Positions 24,376 through 33,340 of a stretch of 64,000 nt of DNA are shown here, piece after piece. The first letter of the stretch is position 1; every line of letters starts with the position of its first letter. Location: assembly GCA_963777595.1 (NCBI GenBank), contig CAVZRE010000041.1, positions 1-64,000 of the forward strand, given 5' to 3'. The notes under the pieces are model-generated. The model was not told the DNA's origin. It saw only the letters and a list, made by a program, of their open reading frames with translations, and made no database searches. Both the position numbers and the translations under genes were made by a program. Source of the stretch: CAVVFX01 sp963777595 (GTDB lineage: Bacteria > Acidobacteriota > Terriglobia > Bryobacterales > Bryobacteraceae).

Positions 24376-25227
24376 ATGAAGACAACCGCACTCGTTCTGA
24401 TCACTCTGGCAGGCTTACGCGCCCAGCCATTACCTACGCCTGCACGGGAGATCGCGCTCTACGAAGGTGTCGCTCCCGGATCGGAAAAGTGGGATTGGAG
24501 TGAGCGCACTATCAATGCCGCCAGCGGAAAACCGGTCGTGCAGAACGTGGTTCATCCGGTGGTGCAATACTATCCCGCGCCTAAGGACAAATCCGTCGGA
24601 ACCGCCATGATCGTCGCACCGGGAGGCGGATGGCGAAATCTGATGATGAGTTACGAAGGAGTGGACATCGCCACCCGGCTGAACGAAATGGGCGTGGACG
24701 CGTTCGTACTCAAGTACCGGCTCACTTACACGGACCCCAACGCGAAGCCCGGCAGCGCGGCCAGTGCGCCGAATCCTCCCAACATTCGTGAGCTCAGTGG
24801 CGCGGACGGCCGGCGGGCCGTGGAGCTGGTCCGGCAGCACGCAGCGGAGTTTGGCTACCGCCCCGATCGCATCGGCATGATCGGTTTTTCGGCAGGCGGT
24901 GGAGTTTTGCTGGCCGCTGTCACCGGGCCCGCAGTATCCCGTCCGAATTTCGCAGCCGCAATTTATGCAGCGGATGCGGGCAAGGCCTTGCCGCCGGAGG
25001 GTGCGCCCCCGATGTTCATCGCGGTAGCGGCCGACGACCAGTCCGTGGGATACCAGGGTTCTCTCGATCTGTTCAGCGCCTGGCGTAAAGCCAATGTCCC
25101 GGTAGAACTGCATATCTTTCAGACAGGACGTCATGGCTTCGGCAAAAAAGGCGGCGGCGCGGACCACTTCATGGACCGGGTGGAAGAGTGGATGAAAGTG
25201 AATGGCTGGCTCACGCGGCCTTCATAG
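24376..25227 (+). CDS. Secreted alpha/beta hydrolase (esterase, BD-FAE/acetylxylan-esterase-like)
   Basis: 283 residues with a short signal peptide (TTALVLITLAGLRA). The fold landmarks are AMIVAPGGGWRNLMMSYEG (oxyanion-hole GGGW), DAFVLKYRLTY, RIGMIGFSAGGGVLLAA with the nucleophile Ser in GFSAGG, APPMFIAVAADDQSVGY with the acid Asp, and ELHIFQTGRHGFGKK with the catalytic His. This set is typical of the lipase/esterase group that deacetylates hemicellulose or acts on small carboxylesters. GGGAGG lies upstream of the ATG. It diverges from moaD-moaE with a 161-base shared promoter region and converges on the beta-helix gene. Confidence 0.88.
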   Translation: MKTTALVLITLAGLRAQPLPTPAREIALYEGVAPGSEKWDWSERTINAASGKPVVQNVVHPVVQYYPAPKDKSVGTAMIVAPGGGWRNLMMSYEGVDIATRLNEMGVDAFVLKYRLTYTDPNAKPGSAASAPNPPNIRELSGADGRRAVELVRQHAAEFGYRPDRIGMIGFSAGGGVLLAAVTGPAVSRPNFAAAIYAADAGKALPPEGAPPMFIAVAADDQSVGYQGSLDLFSAWRKANVPVELHIFQTGRHGFGKKGGGADHFMDRVEEWMKVNGWLTRPS

Positions 25228-25257
25228 GTTCCGCAGCGTCAAAAAGGGAAGTCCGGA

Positions 25258-27168
25258 TCAGTAACGGGGACCTACTGTCGACATGTCGATGGCTTTCCAG
25301 CCAAGCTTCCAGGCCGGCGAGTTTGGGGAGAGTCTGAAGTTGCCATTGGCTGGTCCGGCGAACATAGGGTCGGCGACAATCGCATCACTTTCCACCGGCT
25401 GGACCGGAGTGCCGCGCACGTCCCAATAAAGATTGTGCGTGAAGCGGTACTGATCTCCACTCCAGTTGCCGCCGCGCAGGAGACCGGAGTCGTAATAGAA
25501 AATGTTGCGGTCGAAAGTGAAGGAGAGATGGTCCTCGGCCCGCGTACGCATAATCTGGTACTCTCCGCCGAACGCGAAGATATTGTTGCGCACGGTATTG
25601 TTCGCGCCATAGTGTTGATGAAAGTCAGCGCGATTGGCCCGATACACGATATTGTTTTCGATCAGCAGGCCGCTCGAACCTTCGTCCGGATAGATTCCCC
25701 AGCCTCCGTAGGTAAACGAGGTCACATCATGGATCAGATTATTCCGGATTACGGTGCCCTCTTGCAGGCCAAGGGTATAGATCGCTCCCATGTCGCTGAG
25801 CATGCCTTTCCCGATGTTGTACAGGTGGTTGAATTCGATGGTGTTGTGATTGCACGGATTGGGCGCATAGCCCCAGGTCCAGCCGACGGAGATCGCCGTA
25901 TAGGAAAGATCGTGAATATCGTTGTGCGAGATGGTGTTGTGGCTGCTCTGCGCGACCCAGATGCCGACGGCGGGGGGATACACCAATCCTACATTATGGA
26001 TCTCGTTATCCGAAATCACGTGGTCGAAATTCTGGTCCACCTCATCGGCCCGCTTGACCTTCTCGCCGACTTTGATGCCGCCCGCACCCATATCAAAGAT
26101 GACGTTCGAAGAAACGCGGCCGTGCTTGCATCCGCGGCCTAAGGATATGGCATATCCGCCAGATTGCGTGAACCGGCATTTTTCCACTACAAACCGATCG
26201 GCGGCGACGGCTTCGATGGCGGAAGCGGTTTCAACGGCAGCCTGCGAATCGGCATAGCCTTGGGGCCCGAGCGTCCAGTCCGCGTGGCGGAAATCGAGTC
26301 CGCGGAAGGTGACGTCGTGCGCGCCATCCACCTGGACGAGACGCTGCAGGACCGGCGCGACGACTTCGTTGTGAGTGAGGTCCTCACCCGCCATTGGCCA
26401 GTAGGAAACGATGCCGGCTTTCTTGTCGAGATACCATTCGCCCGGCATATCCAGAGCATCGGGCGCGTTCTCAACCCAATAACGGGCATCCATTTCTTTA
26501 TTGGAAGGCCGGGGATTGCCGGCGAGCGTTGCCGTGTGGGTGGTCTCGTCGACATGTGTAATGGGCATTCGGATCTCGGCCCACGCGAGTAGGGCGATCA
26601 CCTCGACATCGCCCGAGGCTTCCCAGGATTTGTGAATCTCGTTACCGCCATATTTGAGCAGGAAAGGCTTGTTCTGCGAACTCGCGCCGTCGATGCGATA
26701 AAAGCCGTAATTGGGAGAGCGTGCGCGCTGTGCCCGCCGTCCATTGATGAAGAGTTGGTGGAAGTCGCCGCTTGCGGCCGCGGTCCAGACGGGGCCGTGC
26801 GCTTTCTTCCAGCCGGTGATGACCTGACCTCCGCTGATGACAGGGTGCTCGTCGAGATAAGCCGCGTAGGTGACCCGGGAGTCAGAGGCTTGCAAGGTGA
26901 AGGTTTCGGCGAGGCGGTAGGCGCCCTCACGGACGAAAACTGTTAGCGGTTCGCCGTCGCCGTGCTCTCGCATTTTGCGGATGGCGTCGCGTGCGCCGCT
27001 GAGTGAGGACAGGGGTCCATCGGTGCCTTGGGCGTTGGGGGCGGGCAAACGGCCGGACCATTCGGCGCGTCCATCCTTTGAGACATAGAGAGTTGCGGCG
27101 TGAAGTGCCGGCGAGAGGGCAAGCAATAGGATCAGCGTCCTGCTGCCGCGGCGCACTTGGGAAAACAT
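25258..27168 (-). CDS. Secreted right-handed parallel beta-helix protein
   Basis: 636 residues with a signal peptide (LILLLALSPALHA). ATLYVSKDGRAEWSGRLPAP is the usual start of acidobacterial and Bacteroidetes pectate-lyase-like proteins. Residues about 300-560 contain successive coils with Asn/His/Gly turns (NVIFDMGAGGIKVG, ISDNEIHNVGLVYP, TISHNDIHDLSYTAI, TIEFNHLYNIGKGMLSD, VIRNNLIHDVTSFTYG, LIENNIVYRANRADF), the pattern of a right-handed beta-helix (PbH1 repeats). Relatives include polysaccharide lyases and GH28/GH110-type hydrolases; no catalytic triad can be assigned safely. It diverges from the methyltransferase gene. Probable role: binding or degrading extracellular polysaccharide. Confidence 0.85.
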   Translation of the reverse strand: MFSQVRRGSRTLILLLALSPALHAATLYVSKDGRAEWSGRLPAPNAQGTDGPLSSLSGARDAIRKMREHGDGEPLTVFVREGAYRLAETFTLQASDSRVTYAAYLDEHPVISGGQVITGWKKAHGPVWTAAASGDFHQLFINGRRAQRARSPNYGFYRIDGASSQNKPFLLKYGGNEIHKSWEASGDVEVIALLAWAEIRMPITHVDETTHTATLAGNPRPSNKEMDARYWVENAPDALDMPGEWYLDKKAGIVSYWPMAGEDLTHNEVVAPVLQRLVQVDGAHDVTFRGLDFRHADWTLGPQGYADSQAAVETASAIEAVAADRFVVEKCRFTQSGGYAISLGRGCKHGRVSSNVIFDMGAGGIKVGEKVKRADEVDQNFDHVISDNEIHNVGLVYPPAVGIWVAQSSHNTISHNDIHDLSYTAISVGWTWGYAPNPCNHNTIEFNHLYNIGKGMLSDMGAIYTLGLQEGTVIRNNLIHDVTSFTYGGWGIYPDEGSSGLLIENNIVYRANRADFHQHYGANNTVRNNIFAFGGEYQIMRTRAEDHLSFTFDRNIFYYDSGLLRGGNWSGDQYRFTHNLYWDVRGTPVQPVESDAIVADPMFAGPANGNFRLSPNSPAWKLGWKAIDMSTVGPRY

Positions 27169-27255
27169 CTTGTCAGGACTACTATATCGTCCCCCAGCGT
27201 GCGCGCGACCTCGTCATTCCTGCCGGGACGACGATCCGTGTCCTATTATGGCTGG

Positions 27256-28233
27256 ATGGATCTTTGGCAATTGAGCGATCTGTGCACGCCCTGGTGCGTC
27301 TATGTAGCGGCGACTTTGCGCGTTGCCGACCGGATTGAGGAAGGGACGACGGAGATTGACAAACTGGCTTCTGCCGCGGGCGCCGATGCGGAATCGCTGC
27401 ACAGAGTGTTGCGGCACCTGGTAAGCAAAGGGCTCTTCGAAGAGCCGGTCCCCGGGCGGTTCACTCTCAACGACGCAGCACATGGGCTGCTCGATCCGCG
27501 AATGCGCATCTGGCTCGATTTGGGCGGTTTCGGCGGACGCATGGCAAATGCCTGGGGAACCATGCTCTCCGCGGTGCGGAGCGGCAAGCCGGCGTACCAC
27601 GAAGCATTTGGCCGCACTTTCTGGGACGATCTCGACGCCCATCCGGAGATCGCGGCTGACTTCGATCGGGGGATGGGTCCGGCGGGGCATGGCACACCGG
27701 ATGCGCGCGTGCTGTTCGATTCTACGGAGTGGAGTTCGATCCGCACCGTGGTCGATGTGGGCGGAGGTACAGGAGCTTTGCTGGCGGAGGTCCTGCGCAC
27801 GCAACCGCACGTTCGGGGCACGCTGGTCGATCTGCCGCGCACCGTAGCCCGCTCCGCTGAAATATTTGAAGCCGCGGGCGTCCTGGAAAGGGTAACAATT
27901 GCCGGACAGAGCTTCTTCGATCCATTGCCGGCCGGCCAGGATCTCTATCTGTTGAAAAGCGTTTTAGGAGATTGGCCGGACCGGGAGGCGGCGGCGATCT
28001 TGCGGAACTGCTGCGAAGCGGCCCGGCCATCCGGGCGCATCGTGGTTCTTAGCGGGGTCGTACCGGACGAAAACGTGCCGCCGGAACTGTTGATGATGGT
28101 GCTGATCGGCGGCAAAGAGCGGTCGCTACGCGATTTCCAGGTACTGGCCGCCGAAGCGGGGATAGAGGTTCTCAAATCCGGCTGTCTGCCGTCGACGCGG
28201 TTCGCGGTGGAGTGCCGGCCGGCTAATTCGTAA
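27256..28233 (+). CDS. SAM-dependent O-methyltransferase (plant/caffeate-like family 2)
   Basis: 325 residues from ATG 27256 (MDLWQLSDLCTP). Residues 1-90 form a winged-helix dimerisation domain (VAATLRVADRIEEGTTEI, LHRVLRHLVSKGLFEEP). The catalytic Rossmann domain follows: VVDVGGGTGALLAEVLR is SAM motif I, GTLVDLPRTVARSAEIF the second strand, LYLLKSVLGDWPDREAAAIL the segment that in this family reads LKxxLHDW and holds the catalytic His. Here that His is replaced by Gly, so catalysis may be proximity-driven or altered. The family methylates hydroxyls of phenolics, antibiotics and carotenoids; the substrate is unknown. An in-frame extension to 27157 is open but would overlap the divergent beta-helix gene and looks non-native. 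Confidence 0.82.
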   Translation: MDLWQLSDLCTPWCVYVAATLRVADRIEEGTTEIDKLASAAGADAESLHRVLRHLVSKGLFEEPVPGRFTLNDAAHGLLDPRMRIWLDLGGFGGRMANAWGTMLSAVRSGKPAYHEAFGRTFWDDLDAHPEIAADFDRGMGPAGHGTPDARVLFDSTEWSSIRTVVDVGGGTGALLAEVLRTQPHVRGTLVDLPRTVARSAEIFEAAGVLERVTIAGQSFFDPLPAGQDLYLLKSVLGDWPDREAAAILRNCCEAARPSGRIVVLSGVVPDENVPPELLMMVLIGGKERSLRDFQVLAAEAGIEVLKSGCLPSTRFAVECRPANS

Positions 28234-28603
28234 TGTCATGTGTGGTGCTGACTTCGTGAATGGGCAGGTAGAGCTTCTCCCATGCCCGGTGCGCGGGCGC
28301 GTCAGTATAGCGGTCGAACGCAGCTTTATTCTCGAACTCGATTGCAAAGACGGTGCTGTAAGTCGCCGGCTGCACTTTGATCTTCTTAACCCAGATATTC
28401 TTGATGCCGGGAATCGCGGCGGCCATCGTTTTCACGCCGTCGATTGCCGCGGCCTGCTGTTCGGCCGTAGAGTCAGCTTTCCACTGGACGGTCACGACGT
28501 GCAAAATCGTCGACGGAGTGCCGTACTTGTTTTGGCCTACCAGGATGCCGGCGCAAAAAATCATCGCGGTCGCACAGAACAGAATCACGTATCGTTTTAG
28601 CAT
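28223..28603 (-). CDS. Exported Dabb-family (stress-responsive A/B barrel) protein
   Basis: 126 residues. An N-terminal hydrophobic stretch (YVILFCATAMIFCAGILVG) is a signal peptide or anchor. The remainder is one alpha/beta-barrel domain of the Dabb family: ILHVVTVQWKADSTAEQQAA, then GIKNIWVKKIKVQP and the closing YTDAPAHRAWEKLYLP followed by the STTHDITN end. Dabb proteins are small ferredoxin-fold dimers; some cyclise polyketides, most have no known role. The gene ends 11 bases inside the methyltransferase gene (tail to tail) and follows the 28608-29003 gene by 4 bases, so both are one transcript. Confidence 0.82.
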   Translation of the reverse strand: MLKRYVILFCATAMIFCAGILVGQNKYGTPSTILHVVTVQWKADSTAEQQAAAIDGVKTMAAAIPGIKNIWVKKIKVQPATYSTVFAIEFENKAAFDRYTDAPAHRAWEKLYLPIHEVSTTHDITN

Positions 28604-28607
28604 TTTG

Positions 28608-29003
28608 TCACCTTAGTTTCTTGGCTGTACTGATTGTGTTGCGAAGACCGCTCCAATCTTCGCACAATACGATGGAGTTGGCAGGATTGCGCGGATCGAA
28701 TTTAACTCCTACCGGTCCCGCGATAGAGAGGCTGGGGGAGGGAAGGAACGCCTGCAGTGCCGAGACGTCCTGGGTGGCAATATATTCCACTCCGCGCACA
28801 TCGTAGGAATATTCGATCGTGGCCTCCAGCACGTCGAGGAGCATACCATCCGCCATCTTGCCGGCCCGATTGATCCCCAGTCTCCGCTGCCGTTCCACTT
28901 CTTCCGGCGTGGGGCGGCGGAGCAACCACGCCCGTAGCGCGAACGAGACCATCAGCAGGACAGCCGCTCCGGCTGCAATGTAAGCTGCCGCGTCTAGATG
29001 CAT
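28608..29003 (-). CDS. Small membrane-anchored protein (DUF3592-like)
   Basis: 131 residues. One N-terminal transmembrane helix (AYIAAGAAVLLMVSFALRAW) precedes a soluble part in which TIEYSYDVRGVEYIATQDVS and VGVKFDPRNPANSIVL follow the DUF3592 pattern, where a Tyr-rich strand set is followed by a YxPxxPxxA-like motif. Function is unknown for the family. It is the first of a pair with the Dabb gene, four bases apart. The DUF assignment is by eye and tentative; the gene itself looks genuine. Confidence 0.6.
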   Translation of the reverse strand: MHLDAAAYIAAGAAVLLMVSFALRAWLLRRPTPEEVERQRRLGINRAGKMADGMLLDVLEATIEYSYDVRGVEYIATQDVSALQAFLPSPSLSIAGPVGVKFDPRNPANSIVLCEDWSGLRNTISTAKKLR

Positions 29004-29030
29004 ATTCCGTCCGCTAGGACTTTCCGGTCA

Positions 29031-29219
29031 TTAGACGGCGACAGATTCAAAGGCTTTCTGGTAGTCTTCAGGAATTGATCGAGGCCCTTGTCCGTCAAAG
29101 GATGGTTGAAGAGCGCATCGTAGACTTTGCACGGGATCCGTGGTGACACCGTGGATAATTCTCCAAGCCGCGGCTTCCTTCAGCTGGTCGCGGTTGGCGG
29201 TGTCAAGGAAAAATTTCAT
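29031..29219 (-). pseudogene. Transaldolase (TalC/Fsa type) remnant with internal deletion
   Basis: The reading frame begins MKFFLDTANRDQLKEAAAW and GVTTDP, the exact start of small TalC/fructose-6-phosphate-aldolase-like transaldolases (family length about 215-220). It then jumps: in the neighbouring frame one reads YDALFNHPLTDKGLDQFLK, the family C-terminus, and a missing base returns to the first frame as DYQKAFESVAV and stop. So both ends are present but about 150 central residues, including the Schiff-base Lys, are absent, plus two frame changes. It cannot be active. Decay or assembly collapse are both possible. Flanking genes are intact. Confidence 0.85.
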
Positions 29220-29267
29220 GCGTGTAATTGTCCTTTGGGCTGCAATCGACAATTTTAGCATTGTGGA

Positions 29268-29711
29268 CTATTGCGCACTTAATGCAGTATGACGCTGGAA
29301 CGATCGGACGCGGTTCATATGGAACTGCAGGTACACCGGGCCTAAGAAGATTGTCATCACGCCGCTGAGAAAAGTTGGAGTTCCTTCGACACGAGTGATG
29401 TACTCTCCCAGCGAGTCTCTCACTTTGAACGATGCCATGACACCAAGGGCCAGGGCCGCGACGAAGACCGGGACCTCAATGGTCTGGCTTGCCTTCACGC
29501 TTTCCAGGACGAAGGTGAGGAAGGAGAGCACGGTGGAAACGATGAACCACTGGAGAGCTTTGCTGGACCGGTCCAGCTTCCTTACCCAAAGGGCCTGCAC
29601 GATGGACCAGATGTCGCCAAAAATTCCCACAGTGACAACGCTTAAAAGCAGCACGAAGATCCAATGAAATCCCGGCGGACCGGGGACGGCCGTAGGCTTT
29701 ACAGGCTTCAT
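29268..29711 (-). CDS. Membrane protein, four-helix, DUF4234-like
   Basis: 147 residues with about four hydrophobic segments: FHWIFVLLLSVVTVGIFGDI, WFIVSTVLSFLTFVLE, VPVFVAALALGVMASF and a C-terminal TFLSGVMTIFLGPVYLQFHM. The Pro-rich N-terminus and the VTVGIFGDIW start recall DUF4234-type small membrane proteins, where a Y/F-W-x-Y/W motif follows the first helix, but the assignment is tentative. No function can be proposed. It lies upstream of the transaldolase remnant on the same strand. Confidence 0.6.
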   Translation of the reverse strand: MKPVKPTAVPGPPGFHWIFVLLLSVVTVGIFGDIWSIVQALWVRKLDRSSKALQWFIVSTVLSFLTFVLESVKASQTIEVPVFVAALALGVMASFKVRDSLGEYITRVEGTPTFLSGVMTIFLGPVYLQFHMNRVRSFQRHTALSAQ

Positions 29712-29830
29712 GCCGCTAGGCTAACACGGCCGCTAACGGGAGGGAGTTAAGAGACATGCAGCTCCGAGGCGGTAGGACGTCGCGTTGACTCAGTCCGACA
29801 TGCAAGGACTCAAATGACGGCTAAAGAGTA

Positions 29831-30841
29831 TTAAGGGGCGGTCACCGTCACGGGCGCCGACATCTTGCTTTCGTTGCCGGCGCGGTCAACAGCCGTGACG
29901 GCGTACCGGTAATGCCTGCCCGGCTCGATATTGCGATCGCTATAGCTGGTGGAATCCTGCGTGTCCTTGATTCGCTCGAAGCCATTATTTTCAAACGCGC
30001 GATAGACCTGGTAGCCGGCAATATCGGACTCCGTATTGTGCGTCCAAGTCAGTTCGATGGTCTTGCCGCCCAAGATAAACTGGAGACCTGTCGGAGCAGC
30101 CGGCGGAAAGATGTCTTTTGGGGTGAAGGATTTGGTTGGCGAATCTTCGCTCTCGGCCGTGCCGTTACCAGCCGGCGCAAGCGCCTGAACGTAGTAGGAA
30201 TATTCTTTGCCGAAGTCCACGTTATCGTCGTACTCGGGCTTCTCCGGTGTCGCGATTTGTTCGAACCCCGGCCCGGTAAGCGAATGGCGAAAGACGCGGA
30301 ACTTGGGCGCAGTCGATTTCCACGACAAGTGAATTCCGGCGGGTTGAGACTCGAGCTTGAAATCCGTGGGAGTCGCTACCGGCGGTATGACAGTCAAGAC
30401 GACCGGTTGCGTCCAGCCGGCATCTTTTCCGCGTTCATTCAGAAGCCGGACCGAGATGAACACCTTCTGATTCACCCAGGGGGCAGCAGGCGTCTCCGCG
30501 CTCGGTTCTGAGGTCTGGACACGGGTGGCATGCGAAGCCCAGCCGTTGATGTCGTTGGGGTCCGCAGGCGCAGTCCCGATGCGCAGATCGAGCTCGGGAG
30601 GCCGCCGGATCTGCATCCCCTCGGTGGTGAGCGCCGGCAGCTTAAACGTGACGTCGATATTCTTTCCACGCTCGATCGCGGTCAGTTCGGTGGCACGCAT
30701 CGGCAGATTAAGAGCCGGGGGCAGGATATCGCCGACGACACCGCAACCAGACAGCGACACCGACAGGATAACGATCGCGCTACAAAATGTAGCGGCTGAG
30801 ATCCTGGTCTTTGACAATTTCCGAGAGCTGGCGTCGAACAT
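29831..30841 (-). CDS. Lipoprotein with fibronectin type III domains
   Basis: About 330 residues. The leader (TFCSAIVILSVSLSGCG) carries a lipobox LSGC, so the protein is a lipid-anchored envelope protein. Two to three Fn3-like modules follow: the first begins near PMRATELTAIERGKNIDVTF, the second near TPTDFKLESQPAGIHLSW, the last is clear with PAAPTGLQFILGGKTIELTW, NTESDIAGYQVYR and GRHYRYAVTAVDRAGNES. The start overlaps the end of hslU by 62 bases at the ATG or by 38 at a TTG eight codons later; neither has a good ribosome-binding site, so coupling to hslU translation is likely. Role unknown, probably protein binding at the cell surface. Confidence 0.78.
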   Translation of the reverse strand: MFDASSRKLSKTRISAATFCSAIVILSVSLSGCGVVGDILPPALNLPMRATELTAIERGKNIDVTFKLPALTTEGMQIRRPPELDLRIGTAPADPNDINGWASHATRVQTSEPSAETPAAPWVNQKVFISVRLLNERGKDAGWTQPVVLTVIPPVATPTDFKLESQPAGIHLSWKSTAPKFRVFRHSLTGPGFEQIATPEKPEYDDNVDFGKEYSYYVQALAPAGNGTAESEDSPTKSFTPKDIFPPAAPTGLQFILGGKTIELTWTHNTESDIAGYQVYRAFENNGFERIKDTQDSTSYSDRNIEPGRHYRYAVTAVDRAGNESKMSAPVTVTAP

Positions 30842-32139
30842 AGGCGGCGTCTACTTTTACGTTCTTTTTCTTCAGGTCCGGCCCTTCGAACGAAATTTCT
30901 TCGAGCAGCTTCTCCATGATGGTATGGAGCCGCCGCGCGCCGATGTTCTCCGAACTTTCATTCACCTTGGCCGCGAAACGCGCCACTTCTTCCAAGCGCA
31001 TCATCGGTGAGTTGCAGTTTGATGCCCTCCGTGTCCATCAAGGCGATGTATTGTTTGGACAGCGCGTTTTTGGGCTCCTTCAGGATGCGGACAAAATCCT
31101 CCACCGTCAAAGATTTGAGCTCTACGCGAATGGGAAAGCGGCCCTGGAGTTCGGGAATCAGGTCGCTGGGCTTCGAGACGTGAAAAGCTCCGGCGGCGAT
31201 AAAGAGGATGTGATCCGTGCGCACGAAACCGTGGCGGGTATTCACAGTGGTGCCTTCGACGATCGGCAGGATATCGCGCTGCACCCCTTCCCGGCTGACG
31301 TCGGGCCCGTGCCCGGCTTCCCGTCCGGCAATCTTATCGATCTCGTCGAGAAAAACAATGCCGCTGGTCTCCACGCGTTCGAGCGCCACGCGAGTGACCT
31401 GTTCCATGTCGATCAGGCGCTGCTCTTCTTCCTGGATGAGATATTCGAGCGCCTCGGCGACACGCATTTTGCGTTTGCGTGTGCGCTGACCGAATAAACC
31501 GGGGAGCATCTCCTTGATATTGATGCCCATTTCTTCAATGCCGGGGCTGGCCGCAATCTCGAACGTCGGAGCACGGTCTTTGACGTCGATCTCGACCATG
31601 CGCTCGTCGAGTTTGCCATCGCGCAGGCGTTCCCGCAATTTCTCCCGGGACTTCTCGTTACTGTCGGTATTCTCAGGCTGAGGCGGCATCAACAGATCGA
31701 GTAGCTTCTCTTCGGCCTGCAATTCGGCCCGGTCGGCCACCTCTTCGAGCCGCTCTTCGCGCACCATGTCGATAGAAATGTCCACCAGGTCGCGCACGAT
31801 CGACTCGACGTCCCGGCCGACATAGCCGACTTCGGTGAACTTGCTGGCTTCGACTTTTAGAAACGGCGAGTTCGCCAGCTTGGCGAGGCGGCGGGCAAGT
31901 TCTGTCTTGCCTACACCCGTAGGGCCGATCATGAGGATGTTTTTAGGCATGACTTCCTCCGCCATTTCAGGAGGTAGCTTTTGCCGTCGTATGCGGTTGC
32001 GAAGGGCAATCGCGACCGCTCTCTTGGCTTCGGGTTGACCGACCACGTATTTGTCGAGTTCGCGAACGATTTCGCGCGGAGTTAACTCGTCGAGGACAGG
32101 CGACTCGTCGGTAGCTTGACTGGGGAGATAGATGACCAT
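30780..32139 (-). CDS. hslU: ATP-dependent protease ATPase subunit HslU (one apparent frameshift)
   Basis: HslU is the AAA+ unfoldase that feeds HslV. The first frame gives ELTPREIVRELDKYVVGQPE, Walker A GPTGVGKTELARRLAK, the I-domain, Walker B VFLDEIDKIAGRE and ELQGRFPIRVELKSLT up to LQLTDDAL. There it runs out (GRSGAFRGQGE and stop), while the next frame continues with LEEVARFAAKVNESSENIGA and ends DQDLSRYIL exactly as HslU should. One surplus C around 30995-30999 in GCGCTTGG explains it. Every motif is intact, so a sequencing error or very recent mutation is likely. It begins 3 bases after hslV; the lipoprotein gene overlaps its end. Confidence 0.93.
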
Positions 32140-32142
32140 GGT

Positions 32143-32682
32143 CTAACCCAACTCCTCAAAGGTGAAATTGTCATTGGTGTAGATGCAGATCTTGGCGGCA
32201 ATGGCCATCGATTGTTCCACGATTTCCCGCGCCGGAAGTTTGGTGTTTCTGATCAGCGCGGTGGCGGCGGACATGGCGAAGGATCCGCCCGACCCGATCG
32301 CCGCCAGCGGTTCGTCCGGCTCGATGACATCGCCATTACCGCTGACGATGAAAATATTCTTGAGGTCGGCGACCAGGAGCAGGGCTTCGAGATGCCGCAG
32401 CACTTTGTCGGTCCTCCATTCTTTCGCCAACTCGACCACCGAGCGCGAAAGGTTGCCGTTGAACTGTTCAAGCTTTGATTCGAAGCGCGCGAATAACGAG
32501 AAAGCGTCTGCCGTGGACCCTGCAAATCCTGCGACAATCTTATCGTTATACAAGCGCCTCAGCTTCTTGGCTGAACCTTTCAAAACTTCGTGGCCCAAGG
32601 TGACCTGCCCATCGGCGGCCATCACTACTTTTCCGTCCCGACGGACACAGATCACCGTCGTAGACCGAATGCGTCTTTTCAT
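32143..32682 (-). CDS. hslV: ATP-dependent protease proteolytic subunit HslV
   Basis: 179 residues of the proteasome-beta-like threonine peptidase that forms a double hexamer capped by HslU. The mature enzyme starts at the Thr of TTVICVRRDGKVVMAADGQV; a seven-residue propeptide (MKRRIRS) precedes it and must be removed. GSGGSFAMSAATALI and the C-terminal IYTNDNFTFEELG, which docks to HslU, are present. It is the first gene of hslV-hslU-lipoprotein on the minus strand. Complete, unlike its partner. Confidence 0.96.
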   Translation of the reverse strand: MKRRIRSTTVICVRRDGKVVMAADGQVTLGHEVLKGSAKKLRRLYNDKIVAGFAGSTADAFSLFARFESKLEQFNGNLSRSVVELAKEWRTDKVLRHLEALLLVADLKNIFIVSGNGDVIEPDEPLAAIGSGGSFAMSAATALIRNTKLPAREIVEQSMAIAAKICIYTNDNFTFEELG

Positions 32683-32745
32683 TTGGTTGAAACTTTAGTG
32701 TAGCGAATACCCGGGAGGGGCTGCGATTTTGGATATGGCAAATTT

Positions 32746-33340
32746 TCACTCTGCGCCTGAATCGCCGAATTCGATACCCTCGTAAATATCGGCAAGGCGG
32801 AGCCGGCAGCCAATGGATTCCAGTGTCACTTCGCCATCTAAACCGATGGTTTCCGTGACCAGCCAGGAGCCGTTGGCCTGCTTCTGCCAAAGTTCGACCG
32901 CTGCCTCGGCCTGTTCGACAAGCAGATACTCCAGGAACGAAGGAATCGTTTTATAGAGCCTTATAGAGCCGGAGCTTTTTGCCGCGGTCGAAGCCTTGGG
33001 TGGATTCTGAGAGCACCTCAATGATCAAGGTCGGATTGATGAGCGTATCCCGCCGATCGGGCGCAAACTCGGGGCCGCAGGCGACGCTGATATCCGGGTA
33101 AGTGTAGAAGTTCCCGCTAGGGATACGGACTCGTTGGTCGGTACCGAAACCAAGGCATTTCTTGCCGCGAAGCTGAGTCCCAAGGAAGAACGTGAGGTTC
33201 CATGTCAGCCTGTTATGAACTCGGCTGGCCCCGGCCCTTGCGAACATCTGGCCATCGAGATACTCGCTCTTGAATTCCGCCGCGCGTTCAATCTCCAGAT
33301 ACTCCTGCTCGCTCAGAGAGGACTTCGGAAGCGTTGCTAT
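32746..33340 (-). pseudogene. Uma2-family (DUF820) PD-(D/E)XK nuclease-like gene, broken
   Basis: The frames together give a full Uma2 protein of about 195 residues: SLSEQEYLEIERAAEFKSEY, DGQMFARAGASRVHNRLT, CLGFGTDQRVRIPSGNFYTY, PDISVACG, LIIEVLSESTQGFDRGKKLR, then SFLEYLLVEQ and VTLESIGCRLRLADIYEGIE. The D and ExL of the nuclease-like core are seen. A perfect 10-base tandem duplication (TTATAGAGCC twice, 32951-32970) shifts the frame in the middle of KLRLYKTIPSF. At the expected start the codon is ATA (33338-33340) where the family has ATG, with a stop a few codons further upstream. Uma2 proteins are abundant, often redundant genes of unknown role, so true decay is plausible. Confidence 0.75.

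Noticed and set aside
30958..31004. Programmed frameshift in hslU
   Set aside because: The site GCGCTTGG is not a slippery heptamer and HslU is not known to use frameshifting; many nearby genes show similar one-base problems.
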